The notes beneath the pieces were generated by a model. That model had not been told where the DNA came from. It ran no database searches and saw only the letters and a list, made by a program, of their open reading frames with translations. Source: Drosophila miranda (lineage: Eukaryota > Arthropoda > Insecta > Diptera > Drosophilidae). From it: DNA of 64,000 bases. The position numbers and the translations under genes were made by a program. Each line of letters begins with the position of its first letter. Within the stretch, counting starts at the first letter, position 1. Positions 46,401 to 59,400 of this stretch are shown here, piece after piece. Location: the NCBI RefSeq assembly GCF_003369915.1, contig NC_046674.1, positions 29,887,657 through 29,951,656 on the forward strand. Reading direction: 5' to 3'.

Positions 46401-47468
46401 CATGTGTGTATGAATACATACATATGGGCGTAGCTTCCTTAACAGCGATATCCGTATCTCATAACCATTTAATAGAGTCTACCGAATGGCGAAAGCTCCA
46501 AGTACATATATGTATACTGAATACTTTAATTAATAGTTGCCCGTCACTGGACTGTGGCCAAATGGGGCGGACGGGCACGTGTCCATTGACACATATAGAG
46601 TCATCACAGAGCCCTCCCATACAACAAATAATGGAATCACATGACGGCACAAGACGCATATTCAAATTGCGTGACGCTGCTGTAGATCCCATGCCATAAA
46701 CCGAAGTCGTACCTAAACCAGAACCTGAACCAGAGCCATGGCTATTTTCGGGTCAAACGCACAAAGGTATTTCAAAGTCAATTTGGTCGGTTGTCGTTTG
46801 TGTCTGACTGTGCAGATGGCATTTCTTTTGTGTTGTGCGTGTGTTTCCGCGCCCCGAAATGGGCGTATGTACATTGCAGCGTACCCAAAAATATCGTTGT
46901 GCGTTATTGCTGCCAATCAGATTCAATTTAAATCAATCTTCCCCACTAACGGTAACTGCTGCACGGAACTGGTATCACTTCACGCCGTTCGTTCGAAAGA
47001 ACGGTACGATACAAATCCATCAAGTTGACAGCCCAAACAAGCTATCGATTGATGAGGATCCACCATTTGTGCCTTAATTTGTGCAATACCTTATTTCAAA
47101 ATTCGATGTTTGTCGAACGATCTTTCTGAAGATATTCCATTTAATATGTATATTATATAGGATTTATTTATCTATCTATGAAGAGACCTCATCTATGAAA
47201 GCACTCTCTCTTTCATCGCGGACAGCTGTTGCGGAACAGCTGACGCATCGCGTCTCTCGTTCTCCGTCCGGACCGAACCGGGTCGCTTCGGTGTCGCTCA
47301 TTCGTCGGCCCATTCTCTAGACGTGCACTCGTTCCGTTGTGGCTGTCCCGTCCGTTTATTTTCGTATTGTCGCATATATTTTTTGTGTGAATATTTATAG
47401 TTTATAGTTGGCGTTGTGCGTGTGACTTTTGTGTTTTGATTCTCTGTACGACTCTAAACACTCTAAAC
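43436..47468. other. Intergenic region upstream of the V-ATPase D gene
   Basis: This 4 kb region has no recognised intact gene. It contains a decayed Tc1/mariner-type transposase C-terminus (annotated separately), short CA/GT tracts near 46270, and a GC-richer segment from 47180 to 47460 that is the probable promoter and 5' UTR of the V-ATPase gene. ORFs at 46406-47077 have no recognisable motif. Confidence 0.45.
45290..45800 (-). mobile_element. Decayed Tc1/mariner-superfamily transposase C-terminus
   Basis: Minus-strand conceptual reading includes a FFLWGYLKSKVYASKSYTIEELK segment followed after a frameshift by a decayed C-terminal tail (ending IDVDFKN), typical of the C-terminal part of DDxD/E mobile element transposases. 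Stops and frameshifts show it is dead. Ends were not found. Confidence 0.6.
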
Positions 47469-48389
47469 ATGGCATCCAGAGATCGCTTGCCCGTGTTCCC
47501 CTCCCGCGGGTGAGTACCCAACCACCTATCAGGTGTCCTGGGGTGTGGTAATTCTCATCCTCCCACAGGGCCCAAACGCTGATGAAATCGCGCCTGGCTG
47601 GCGCCACCAAGGGACATGGACTGCTCAAGAAGAAAGCCGATGCCCTGCAGATGCGCTTTCGTCTCATTCTGGGCAAAATCATTGAGGTATGTGGTATCTA
47701 TGCCCTAGTCAATCCAAACTCAACTGAACGCTGCTTCCAGACCAAGACTCTGATGGGCCAACTGATGAAGGAGGCCGCATTTTCTTTGGCGGAGGCCAAA
47801 TTCACAACAGGCGACATCAACCAAATTGTGCTTCAGAACGTGACCAAGGCCCAGATCAAGATACGCACCAAGAAGGACAATGTGGCGGGTGTCACGCTGC
47901 CGGTGTTCGAGCCCTACACCGATGGAGTCGACACTTACGAGCTGGCCGGCCTGGCCCGCGGCGGCCAGCAGCTGGCGAAGCTCAAGAAGAACTATCAGAG
48001 CGCCGTGCGCCTCCTGGTCGAGCTGGCCTCGCTACAGACATCATTTGTAACCCTGGATGATGTCATCAAAGTTACCAATCGTCGAGTCAACGCGATCGAA
48101 CATGGTGAGTCGTGTGTTTTACCTACGTATATCCTCCAATTATCTTATACTTTCCTGTGCAGTGATCATACCGCGCATTAATCGCACCATTGAGTACATC
48201 ATCAGCGAACTGGATGAGCTGGAGCGTGAAGAATTTTATCGCTTGAAGAAGATCCAGGACAAGAAGCGAGAGGCACGCAAGTCTGCCGACAAGCGACGTG
48301 AAGAGCTGCGTCGCCTGGGCGACCTCGCCGCCACTGAGGAGGTCCAGAACATACTCGACGAAGATGGCGATGAGGATTTGTTGTTCTAG
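47469..48389 (+). CDS. Vha36: V-type proton ATPase subunit D (Vha36 family)
   Basis: Subunit D is the central rotor stalk of the V1 sector that couples ATP hydrolysis to proton pumping. Exons 47469-47509, 47569-47686, 47741-48104 and 48163-48389 join in phase to 249 residues, the usual family length. The hallmark stretches are all present: [82 protein letters not shown] and [15 protein letters not shown]. The C-terminal tail is acidic and ends DEDLLF. Drosophila has several Vha36 paralogues and I cannot assign which one this is. The intact reading frame and introns argue against a retrocopy. Confidence 0.93.
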
Positions 48390-50450
48390 ATTCACACACC
48401 TCGTCACTTTCTGCTACCTCACCTGCTCCCCCACTAATTCTTGTTCCTGTTCCAAATTGTTCATTGGGATATCCACATAAATGTCTCCCGTTTATCGTTC
48501 TTGTTGGAAATATACTCGTATATTGATATTGTATGTATATCTGTTTCTACATAAGTGATGCAAAGCCATAATGTCGCTTTTGTCTCAATGTCTCGATTGT
48601 CAATTGGTTTCTATGTTGTTTCTGTGTGTAACGATACCCAAGGGCTTTCATCATTTTATGTACGTAACTATCAAAGCAAGTGTCTGTCCATATGTGTAGC
48701 TAAAGTACCCTATCAGTACGAAATGTTTTACATTTCTCATCAAGTAGTTAAGAGTATTTTGTATACTGTGTGAATCCTCCATTCTTTGCAGCTTTCCGAT
48801 GTGGTAGATGATCGTTAAAGCATGACCTGATTAGAAGTACAATGTCAAGAAAAAGGTGACCAAAATTGTTATAGAATTTGTATGTTAAATGTACCCAATG
48901 TGTGTGTACCCACTCTTATAGAAGTATTAAGTATCAAAGTTCAATGGATGTAGGGAATGCTTAAAACATTCACAACATTAGTATCAAAGATGTAAAGATC
49001 ATAATTCCGTATCGATTCTCTTAGGAAGTAAAGCATTGCATATTTTAGAAACCTGTGTTTCAAATATCTTACTAACGGAAATATCCAATCGCTTAGGAAC
49101 CTAGGCATCAATTTTATTATGAATTTAAGTATTAAATTTAATGGGTCTTTAATTATCAAATATTTTGCAAGTGCATCTACTTCTTTGGTATTTTATATTT
49201 TATATGCATAATATACTATGTATATGATTATGCATATCATTTGTATTATAATATTGTAGTATGATGGGCCATAAAAATGTGTGATTAATCTGGTTATGGC
49301 TCTCAAATTGCCAATTATCGAATGCTATTTGCGGATTCACGGCCGGTACGTGCCGCGTACAGTCATTGTGTCATTGGGTTTGGAGATCAGTTTTCGACCA
49401 CAGCTTTCGCACACCACTCAGAGATCAGAGATTTCCATTTAGCCAACCTGAAACCAAACCCACAAATGCCACAGAGCGCACGAAAACTCAATTGATTCTT
49501 TTGGTTGTTTAGTAGTAGAATGTATACATTCAAAATCATGTTTATTCATAGTTTTATATTCCATTTAGACTTATACACGTAATAGTATACCATTGACCAC
49601 TGGGTGATCTGGTTTTTTGTAGTTTAAATTCGGCTTGAATTCATAGCATATAAATATTTGTTTTTTTGTTGAGAAATTTGCATTAGCATAGCCAAAAGCG
49701 AAACGAAAATCAATACGTGAAAAAGCAGCAGATTTTACACACATTCCATTAAAATGCAGAAAAAAAGCTTAGAGTTAATTAAATAATCAGTATTCAAGCG
49801 CACTGATATCCACTGAGCCGTTTGATGAGTGTTCTAAGCGTGTGAAATATTGTAAAGTGTTGAATATTGTTCCAAAGTCCTCTTAAACCTCCGTCTTGTG
49901 ACCCATTTCATTCCACGTGCTTTGTACTTTCGTGTTGCATGTTGCATTTAAATTCAATATACGATCGATCTCCTGCCTCTCCAACACACTCTCTCTCTCT
50001 CTATCGACCGTTTAATGGCACTGAATGCCTCTCAGGTTTTTTAGGCTTGAATTTTCTTCTTGTATGTAGCGCAGTGTAAATATTATGTAAATATGTTTTC
50101 TCTGTTGTATACTATATATGTATATATAGATAATGTATATATGTAGATTTTCCAAAAAAATAATATTAACATCAATACGTATGTATGTATGTGCCTGACA
50201 TCAATATTACATCAATTTATCCACACAACATCATATCTGTATGTTGGTTCTTCCATATGTTCATATTCACGATAAAAAAAAAAATTGTGATCCATCGGTT
50301 TCGGCATATGTATCTATGGGGTAAATATACCAAAATAAGTATGTACGTCTGTATATGTATATATAGACAAATTTAGTATATATATATATAATGTAAAGGT
50401 ATAGGTATGCATTAATATCGAACGATATTCTTTTGATGCATGTGTTGCCT
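48390..50450. other. V-ATPase D 3' UTR and AT-rich intergenic sequence
   Basis: This contains multiple AT-rich stretches, a CT microsatellite at 49988-50003 and a TA microsatellite near 50377-50392. No coding sequence is supported. The extent of the 3' UTR cannot be determined. Confidence 0.4.
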
Positions 50451-50459
50451 AAGCCTTTG

Positions 50460-50880
50460 CTTACAAAAAAAGTTTTAGTACAGTTTCTTCCGTACTTCAA
50501 GGCGAAGTACAGTTTCTCTCGAAACAGCAGAGTGACAAAATGAAACGGTCACTCTATTTCAGAGATTTTGTTGATTTGCATACAAAAAAGTTTAGTCAGC
50601 TTTTGGATAATGATAAGAACTGTTGATAAGAACAGTACTCTACCCAAAACCATTTGTTTTATATTTGCTCGCTCATACGCTAAGGTTCTTCAGTTGTGTG
50701 TTTTTGTACGCCCATGAATTCGGCATACGTAAAAACATTAAAAAGTACAGTTGTTCGCCTTTTCCGTAAGCTGGTACAGTTGTGGGTTCTTTTCAAAGCA
50801 TGTGTGCCTTTTGCATACGAAAAAGAAATGCAAGAACAGTTGCTCACTTCAACGTTAAGCTGGGCTAACCGGACAGCTGC
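50460..50880. repeat. Degenerate tandem repeat, about 90-base unit
   Basis: Units beginning 'gcatac-aaaaa' and containing 'tacagttgttc' or 'gaacagttgctc' and 'taagctgg' recur at about 50723 and 50814. More decayed versions lie near 50461 and 50577. The word GTACAGTT occurs at least four times. Confidence 0.5.
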
Positions 50881-51233
50881 GTTTTGCCAAAACGAAACAG
50901 ACCAAGAGGTCTGCTCGGGAGATAGCTTTACGCTGTGTTTGCATGAAGATGCCTTGGAGTTCTTTTTGTCCTTGCCTCCGATATTATAGACAGTTTGGTT
51001 GCTCGTGGTGTTCCAGGTGCGGTGTGTATTTGAGCTACCACTGGGGATGCGGATAGGGTATGGCATGCGGTTTTCGCGTCCGCGTTTGGAGCTGTCTCTG
51101 TTCCTGTTTCTTTTACTGTTGGAGAGGCGCTTACAGTGGCAATTGCGAGGGCCATCGCTGATGTAGGCAGCTGCGAGGTCATAAATATTTGCTGTGCTAC
51201 ATGGGGAGCGTTGGGGGGCATCACACGTTTGTC
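50680..51233 (-). CDS. Possible terminal exon of an unidentified minus-strand gene
   Basis: After an acceptor-like CATTTCAG (51234) the minus strand is open for about 183 residues: TCDAPQRSPCSTANIYDL, ISDGPRNCHCKRLSNSKR, then a very basic stretch and a Ser/Thr/Asn-rich tail. Spaced cysteines followed by basic residues would fit a secreted peptide or an extracellular domain. However, the last 60 residues lie in the degenerate tandem repeat and no upstream exon was found, so this may be chance. A perfect Ohler motif 1 lies upstream on the same strand (51423-51413). Confidence 0.22.
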
Positions 51234-51412
51234 CTGAAATGTGAAAAAGGACACACGAGCAGAAAGAAAGGAGAGAAAGATATTTTTAGTTGAAGCTTTT
51301 GGCATATTAATCCTTTAGTGAATATTTTTTTGATTGCAAAGCGCAGCAAAATAAAGTCAAAAAGGTGAGCGTGATCCATCGTGAACGATAGAAAAAGCAT
51401 ACTCGTGACAGA

Positions 51413-51423
51413 CAGTGTGACCA
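51413..51423 (-). promoter_or_regulatory. Ohler motif 1 core-promoter match
   Basis: Minus-strand TGGTCACACTG is a perfect match to the motif YGGTCACACTR that marks TATA-less Drosophila promoters. The 180 bases downstream lead to the acceptor at 51234. Confidence 0.4.
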
Positions 51424-51791
51424 GATCTCTGACCAAAGTTTCACTTCTAACGCTATTTTCCAACAGAAGTTTCATCGATTCAGATCTTCGTTGATCAAAA
51501 GCCAGTTTGCAGTCCATCGAAAGTACTTCCACGTTACTAATCACAAAATTAGAAATTAGAAGAAACTGAAGAAAAACCTGTTTATATGTCTATAAATCCA
51601 AATCAACACACAGTCCAATAAAAGTCAAAAGTTTAATGCTCAATAAAATCATACAAATAAATATGTATTTTCAGAATATCAAACTGATTTATCAGTAAAT
51701 AATGATACAAATAATGGTAGCGCGTAGATCAAATGTACATCAACATAAAAGCAACTAAATATAAAAAATATATTTTAATTTAATCTAAAAA

Positions 51792-52446
51792 AGAGCTGGA
51801 ACGTTATGAGCTGCGGCAAAGGCCGCGACTCTACTTTATACCCGGTACTCACTTTATAAAAATCGGTCGAACCGTTTGGAAGATTTTTATATATTAGATT
51901 TGATCTGTTTCCATTTTTATCTGCATTTTTTCACATCTGTCTCTTTTTTTCTATTCCTTTACCAACACCACCCGTTTCATCTCGCTTCCTACTGCCAGAT
52001 CACACACACTTTGCAGACGAGGTGCAGTGTGAGAGAGAGAGAGAATGAGTAAGCGCGTGGAAGACGTAGCGTAGCCACTGAACCACTGTCTATAATAATC
52101 GTCCGATCTAATCCAGATTCGGCAATCTGCTAGATATAGTGTCATTCTCAACAATTGTGATTATTCGGTTTATCCTATCTTTAAAATTGTGGATTCCACA
52201 GATTTACGTTCTTTGTGAGGGCAGAAGAAATTTTGAAATACACTTGTAACAATGTACTTATTCTGGGTCTGGGTTTGAGATTTTGTTGCTCTAGCTCTTA
52301 AAGTCTCTGAGAGCTAGGCGTCAAGCAATACGGATAGACGGATGGACGGACCATTGACGCTGATCAAGAATATATAAACTTTACGGGGCCAGAAACGCTT
52401 CCTTCTGGGTGTTACACACATCCATTTTCACCACAAATCTAATATT
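51792..52446 (-). mobile_element. DINE-1/INE-1 element, diverged
   Basis: On the minus strand it runs from 'taatattagatttgtggtg' (52446) through the 'ttgatcagcgtcaatgg' signature to the hairpin and terminus 'gctcataacgttccagctc' (51792). It lacks the initial ATACCCGATA palindrome and one internal module. Confidence 0.75.
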
Positions 52447-52547
52447 ATAGCAGCCAATATAATTATCTTTAATACAACTTCTTAAAGCGATAGGAAATCG
52501 GGAATTTGGATCTGACTTTAACACTGTGTTTGTTGATCTTTGACCTT

Positions 52548-52558
52548 TGGTCACACTG
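52548..52558 (+). promoter_or_regulatory. Ohler motif 1 core-promoter match
   Basis: Plus-strand TGGTCACACTG is a perfect motif 1, in opposite orientation to and 1.1 kb from the one at 51413. Downstream I find only a very short ORF at about 52653, ending in a GT microsatellite. Confidence 0.35.
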
Positions 52559-53476
52559 CATGGTCACGGTCCAGTTGTGTTTTGTAGTAGTACTCGAATG
52601 CAATAAGTTATTATAAAATATTGTATATATTAGGTTTAAGATATTAGAGAAACATGCCGCTCAAGTTTTGCTGTAGAATTCACCAAGCGTTAACCCTGTG
52701 TGTGTGTGTGTGACTGTGCCCAAAAATAGAGTGTAGATCTAATAGAGATTCATTTTTATCAGATATTTGTAGATATCGTATAAATATACATAACTTTTAG
52801 CGATGGGGTTCAATGCTAGTGAAGGAAAGTTCTGTCCACGGTTGCCACATAAATCTAAATTCAGAATTAAATATTCAGATGTAATATGGATATATCTCCA
52901 GTTTATTAGGAACTATTGGTTGAGAACAACCTTTTTTTTTAATAAAAACCTCCAGTGATCCCTTGTTATTATACTTTTAACCATAAGGAACCACTTCGAG
53001 GGCTATTGGGACGTTGAAGAGCCCTGGCTGACCATTACTGGCCGCAGCTAAAATGCACGAACCCGAAGTTTATTACGCGCAGATCCCAGGCAGAAGCGCG
53101 GACAGACCGAGGGGCGCTGCTGCATAGCACGGGGAAATTAAGCTATAGTTTAATATAGGACTCTCTTTTATGGATATGCTCCTTAAGTTTTTTGTGGTAC
53201 AACTGTGGAAACCGTGGCTCTATCCTATGAATATCCAATAATTTCTATCAATTTACATCTGAAGGTACACTATTCTCTAATTTTTGTAAAAAGCTAGCAA
53301 TGGAAGGACCATGATTCGAGATGATTAGGACTTTTGGGAGATGGGAATTGGAATGAAGTGTTTGGCAAGGGATGCTGCTATTTTTGGAAGAGTGAATGAG
53401 AGTGGTTCTACGAGTGACTAAGTGACTAATTGGTTAGACTATGGCTACGGTAACGGTCTACGTTTAGTTTAGTGGC

Positions 53477-56400
53477 CTACTGCTCTGACAACTCAAATAC
53501 AACTGACTCGGGTGGTACGGATGACGTTGACGGTACTCTAAGTACCTTTTGACCCCTGAAGCAGAGGCCGGAAATCATCCACTTGGTTCCAGCGTGTATG
53601 CGTGTCTCGCGCTTCCTACCCACCGCACCACCGACAGAGTCTTGCACTACAACGACTTCAGCCTCGACTCCGGCTCCAGCTGCAATTCCGATTCGGTCTT
53701 CATCATCAGTCCGTTCCCCCCTTTGGCGGCGTGGACTCTCCTGGTTGTTGTTGTTGTGGTTTCGCTGCACAAGACGCTGTCGGTGGTTGGGTTCGTGGAT
53801 CATGACGATACTGGCACTAGTGTTCTGCCGCCTGTTGATCGGCGACGTTCTAAAGAAGGATTTATTAAAGGATTCATTATAGGGCAATGTGGCAAAGTGT
53901 GTAATCGCATGGATGGCTTACCGTAAACCTCCTGTAGCCGCCTGCGTCTCGGCCACCGGCTGTTGGCCGACAGCGTCCGTATCAGGGGCGGTGTTGTAGG
54001 CCCCCGAATACATTGAGGGCCGCTTTGGCGCCCATTCGGGATGACCGCGCAGCGATAACTGATTCGATAAACTCTTGAGCAAGCAAGCGCGTACCTATCG
54101 AAGGAAATAGGGGAAAAATATATAATTATCGGTGGAAATTACCTCTTTATGAGAGCTTTCTTTGAATATAAAGAAGATATATTTCAGGAATCTCTTTCAC
54201 AAATATCGACTTATAGTCGAAATCGTTTGTAAAATATCGATATTTAACCGATCAAATCAATGGATAGACAGGACTCACCTCGCCATTAAGGAAACAGTAG
54301 ATGAGAGCAATGAAGAAGCCTTGAAAAGAGGTAAGAAAATGTGTGCCGTACGACCACACTGCAAAATTGGTGGCCGACTTGAGTACAGGCCACTGGTGCA
54401 GGAGATTGGTGATGCCCAAAAGGGGCAGCAGGACGATGGCGGCCCTCACGGCCTTGCGTGTCTGCTCGATGTCGCTGGCCTGCGATTGTCGAAGCTTCAT
54501 CACCAGCACCCGGATGATGTTCACCAGAAAACAGAAATTCAGCTGCGAACGAGGGGGGCATTGAGCAGTCAGTGGGGGAGTCCTAAGCGAAGGACCGGGT
54601 CAAACGACTCACCAAAATTACTGCAAGTCGGGGTCCCTCGAGTATCCAGTAATACGGCGTCAGATTGTAGTTCCACAGGCATTCACCCATCGAAGTGTCC
54701 ATGTACATGACGGTGCATCGTGCCCAGACTGTGGTCATCAGGATGGGCACGCACCAGCCCAGACGCGAGAAGAACTTGAGCGGAAATTGGCCCTGGAACA
54801 CGGCCACCGTTACCATATTGTGCAGATACAGTCCCTCAATGAACATCCACATGAACATGGCCGTTCGGGCGTACTCCAGCAGGACATAGGAGGCCTCGCA
54901 TAGATATGGCTAGAACAAGGGGAATGTTTACGAATGGCTGGTCTATTGATGTATCCTACTCACCGTATTCTCGATCGCCGAGAGACTACTACTAGAGTTT
55001 GAGGAACTGCCACTGGATTTGCTGCCGCGCTGGAATTGGTCCAGATAGATCGTGAGTCGGATAAGCACCTGAAGGACCATGGCGACGAATAGATTCTTGT
55101 GGATCCTTGTACGGTTGTTTCGCAGCGATCGAAAGCTACAGAAGATTACCAGAGAGACGAGCAGGGCAAGCAGCGACAGGCATAGGCCCACGATCTCTAA
55201 CGTTCGTGTATGCCTGGCAATTTCAATATAGAGCTAAAGACGTTACGAGAAGAGAGAGATTAGTAGCCATGCTTGAGAGTGTGTGATTCATTGATATCCC
55301 TTACATCAATATCCTTGCTGCCCATCTGCTGCATTAGGCGGATCACCTCAGGTCTGTAGCAGGGTCCATAGTCGGTCCAACCAGCGGCAATCGCTTCCGC
55401 TGTCATATTTGTGGTATCTGGTCTTGTGCCCCAGCGGCCATCCAGCTCGCACTTGCGGATAGCAAACTCTGTTTTTGATCATCAAACCAAACACCACGAA
55501 AATAGGGAAGAGAGAAGGAAGGAATATATGAACGGTATGCAGGACAGGCCTTAGATGTTATGGCGCCGGGGAGAACTTTTGATTTTTATACCCGATACTC
55601 AAAATGAGTATTGGGGTATATTAGATTTGTGGTAAAAGTGGATGTGTGTAACGTCCAGAAGGAATCGTTTCCGACCCCATAAAGTATATATATTCTTGAT
55701 CAGCATCAATAGCCGAGTCGATTGAGCCCTGTCTGTCTGTCCGTCCGTCCGTCCATCCGTCCGTCCGTCCGTCCGTCCGTCCGTCTGTCCGTCCCCTTCA
55801 GCGCCTAGTGCTCAAAGACTATAAGAGCTAGAGCAACGATGTTTTGGATCCAGACTTCTGTGATATGTCACTGCTACAAAAATATTTCAAAACTTCGCCC
55901 CGCCCACTTCCGCCCCCACAAAAGACGAAAATCTGTGGCATCCACAATTTTAAAGATATGAGAAAACCAAAAACGTAGAATTGTAGAGAATAACCATATC
56001 TTTAAGACTGCAGAATCTGAATTGGATCGTATTATTATTATAGCCAGCATCAAGAAAACAATTTCATTTTTTCTCGCCCCGTCTCTCTCTAACACACACG
56101 TAGCATAGGCGGCTTTGCTTAGAGTAAAACATTAGCGCCTAGATCTCAGAGACTACAAAAGCTAGAGCAACCAAATTTGGTATCCCTACTCCTAATATAT
56201 CGGACCGAGACGAGTTTGTTTTAAAATTTCGCCACACCCCCTTCCGCCCCCGCAATGGACGAAAATCTGGGAATATTCACAAATCTCAGTGACAATTAAC
56301 GCTAGAGTAACCAAATTTGGTATCCGCACTCCTGTTAGATCTCACTATAAAACGTATATCTCAAAATTTCGCCCCACCCCCTTTCGCCCCCACAAAGAAC

Positions 56401-59400
56401 GAAAATCTGTTGCATCCACAATATTGCACATTCGAGAAAACTAAAAACGCAGAATCATAGATAATGACCATATCTATCAGATTGCTGAATCTGGATCAGA
56501 TCAGATCATTTTTATAGCCAATAGGAACAAATCAATTTGCACTGGCTACGCAGCCCCCGACGTCACGCTCAGACTGATTTTCTGTCTCTCTCGCACGCAC
56601 TCTTTGTCGTGTCGTTCAATATTAGCGGCGTCTGCCAGAGGAGAGCCATACTGACTAAGTATCGGGTATAACTGTAGAGTTGCGGTGTCCGCAGCAACTC
56701 ACAACGTTCCCCCTCGTTACTTTTAATATTTATCATTTCGTTTAGCTTCGTCACATCAATTGATTGATATATTTCAACAGTTTTTTGTTCAATTGTTATA
56801 GCTAATTGATGTTGGAAAAAATTAAAAAAATTGTTAAAAAGTCGATTTTTATTGTAAATACGAAGAAGAGACTCATTTTAGCACTTAAATTTCAATTAGG
56901 CGACAGAACTACAACAAAAGTGTCAAGTTTTCTTAACAAAAATTATGCGGAGAGAACAAAAGGGAGGCTTGCAAATGATATTCCTGGATTATTTAATTTT
57001 AGCACTCTTGTTATTTTTTATATGATTTATCCGAGTCTATAAGTTGTAATATATCATTCAAATATTTATAAAAAAATTAAAATTCAAGGCAACATTGGGC
57101 CTTCTTATGAAACACCACCTCTAAAGAGGCATATAATTTTGGGTAGATTAATTTGTACAACATATTAAGAAAACTCCGAAAAGTAAATAAAATTTTTGTT
57201 TATAGAAGTAGAGTATAAAGTTGTAAAGTTATATAAGTTGAAAGTTTCTATTCGTCTGAACGACGAAGATTATCTTCGCGGGTGATACTAACAATGCCCT
57301 TACAGAGCTAAGTTTCTTCAGATCGCTAAGACCGTTCGAGTGGTATTCTCGGATATATATTAATACACGAATATGCAAAAGTTGCGAGCTCTATCCGGGC
57401 CACACAACAATACGAGTCCCTGGCATTTGGCTTTTCAATCAATCCGTGACCCCTCCGCTGACAAGTGCAATGATGTCAATCGAATGAAACTTTGCGATCT
57501 GAATCGATGGGATTGTGTGCAAAACGAGGCCAGGACAATGCTACTGGTACGCACTTCCATCGACGGAACTCAATTTGTGGGTTACACCATAATTAACTAA
57601 TCGATTGGAAGGACGCTCGTCTTGGACTACGTCTACCTGACCAGCCCAGCCAGTTCAGTCCTCTTCGTGCCAATTTCGGTATGACCTCGGCTGCAGTCCT
57701 TACCGATGTCCTGGATTGGGTTGGGTTGGTTGAGGCATGCAATGAATACGAAATCAAGTAATTGTTTGCCAAACTACTGACTAGGGATCCAAATAATTTA
57801 GGCCGTCATGTTTAATTTTAAAGGGAAATATATGTACATATGTACATATGGTTTTATTTATGGGTCACTTCTCATTAAATATTTAAGGCGGAAAGGCAGA
57901 CAGGACTCCTTCCACAGGGGGGAAAAAATGACCTGGGCTTTCGTAGTATCACTTGAAATATATATTTTATAATCATGTCTTCGACGATATCTTATTGCCT
58001 CTCACTTGCAGTCACACGAGCACTCTGATTCAGTCTATTGCATTCTGAGTTCCGCATTCATACTGATAGTGAATCTAATGATTCAATATGCTTCGATTTG
58101 CTACACTTAATGGATGCTCTGCTCTGCTCTGCTCTACATTCTATAGTTCTGCTGTCTAGAAATACGAATACTTACTTCGCGGATCGACACCATGAAAGCC
58201 CGCTGGGCAATGCATACGTGCCATGACTCCGGCGGGAGTTGGCGGCCAACAGGTCAGAGTGTCCCAAGTGAAGTTGCAGTAGATGCCTAAAAATATTGCA
58301 TAGAACGTGAAATAGAACGTAGCACAGGCGCAGATAACACAGTTGAACACCCACAAGAACTCCATCCCCACAGAGAATAGAAAGAGAGGTCTCAATAATT
58401 CATCAGTTCATTTAATCGATACAAAACTTCGCCCCCACAACGATAAGATACCCAGTAGCTCCTTCAACTTGTCGGCCTTTAGCTTGTAGTCCACGTGGCT
58501 CAATTCGAACTCATTTACCGACAATTGGATGCGTGTGCCCAGATCTATGTATGGCAATCTATAGGAAACCCCAATGGCGTAGCGCTCTTTGAGTGCGAAC
58601 ATGTCGTTTTCATCACATACTATTTGTTGCTCATTCGGTGGTGTCGATGTCGATCGCTTGCAGACTCGATGATCCTCGTTGGCTTTCTTCATATGTTTTT
58701 CGACCGTCGATTGTTTCGCGAGCATCGAATAGGGCTGGCTCCAGCGTTCGATGGGCATTAGATTGACGGCGCAATGGAAGTTGATGTTTACTTTCCGATT
58801 TCCCGTTTTTGGTATCCATATAGTAACCCATTTGGTCATTTACTCAGTACCAACTTATCCGTCTTTCGATAGCTGTTGTTAGATTCTTGTTTCCGATTTC
58901 TCCCATTTTGAATGCCTATCAAAAGCTTTTTGAATGTTTGAAGTGAACGATATCGTTTATCCGATTGGATATATGTATCTTCTACTTTTTCCGACTTCTT
59001 TTGATTTTTCAGTCACTTCAATTGTTTATGCTTGAAAAACTTTTTGCTATACATTATTTGTAACCTTCTTTTTCCTGTTTTCTCCAAACCCTAGCACCTA
59101 CCGATGTGTGCAGTTATCCTTATCAGTTATCCGATTACTCCCATTACCTTCCTTTTTTCTAGTATCTATCCATCTTAGCGGTGGATAGCCCATCTAAGGC
59201 TTGGATCAAGAGATTAAAGGTCTCCCTCTACCGGGACTTAATACAAATTCCCCTTTCTAACATGTTTCCCTAGATATCTGGAGGTTCCCTGAAGACAACA
59301 CTCACCTGCTTCTGGTTGCGTGTAGTTGGCAAAAATCGCCGAACAGTTCTCATAGTTCGCGGCAGCCGCAGCGGCCAACGTTAGATTTCCGTGAATAGTA

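Larger units (their letters stand above)
55469..58175 (-). other. Pdfr intron 2, carrying DINE-1 and unrecognised sequence
   Basis: This 2.7 kb intron holds a full DINE-1 element (55587-56719) in the opposite orientation. The remaining 1.4 kb is AT-rich with no recognised gene. ORFs at 56806-57042 and 57373-57600 lack motifs. Confidence 0.7.

Noticed and set aside
55733-55796. GTCC run considered as a CRISPR-like or regulatory array
   Set aside because: It is the microsatellite that is a normal internal part of DINE-1 elements.
57373-57600. 75-residue ORF in Pdfr intron 2
   Set aside because: There is no motif and no splice context, and it is shorter and less protein-like than the nested ORF in intron 1.
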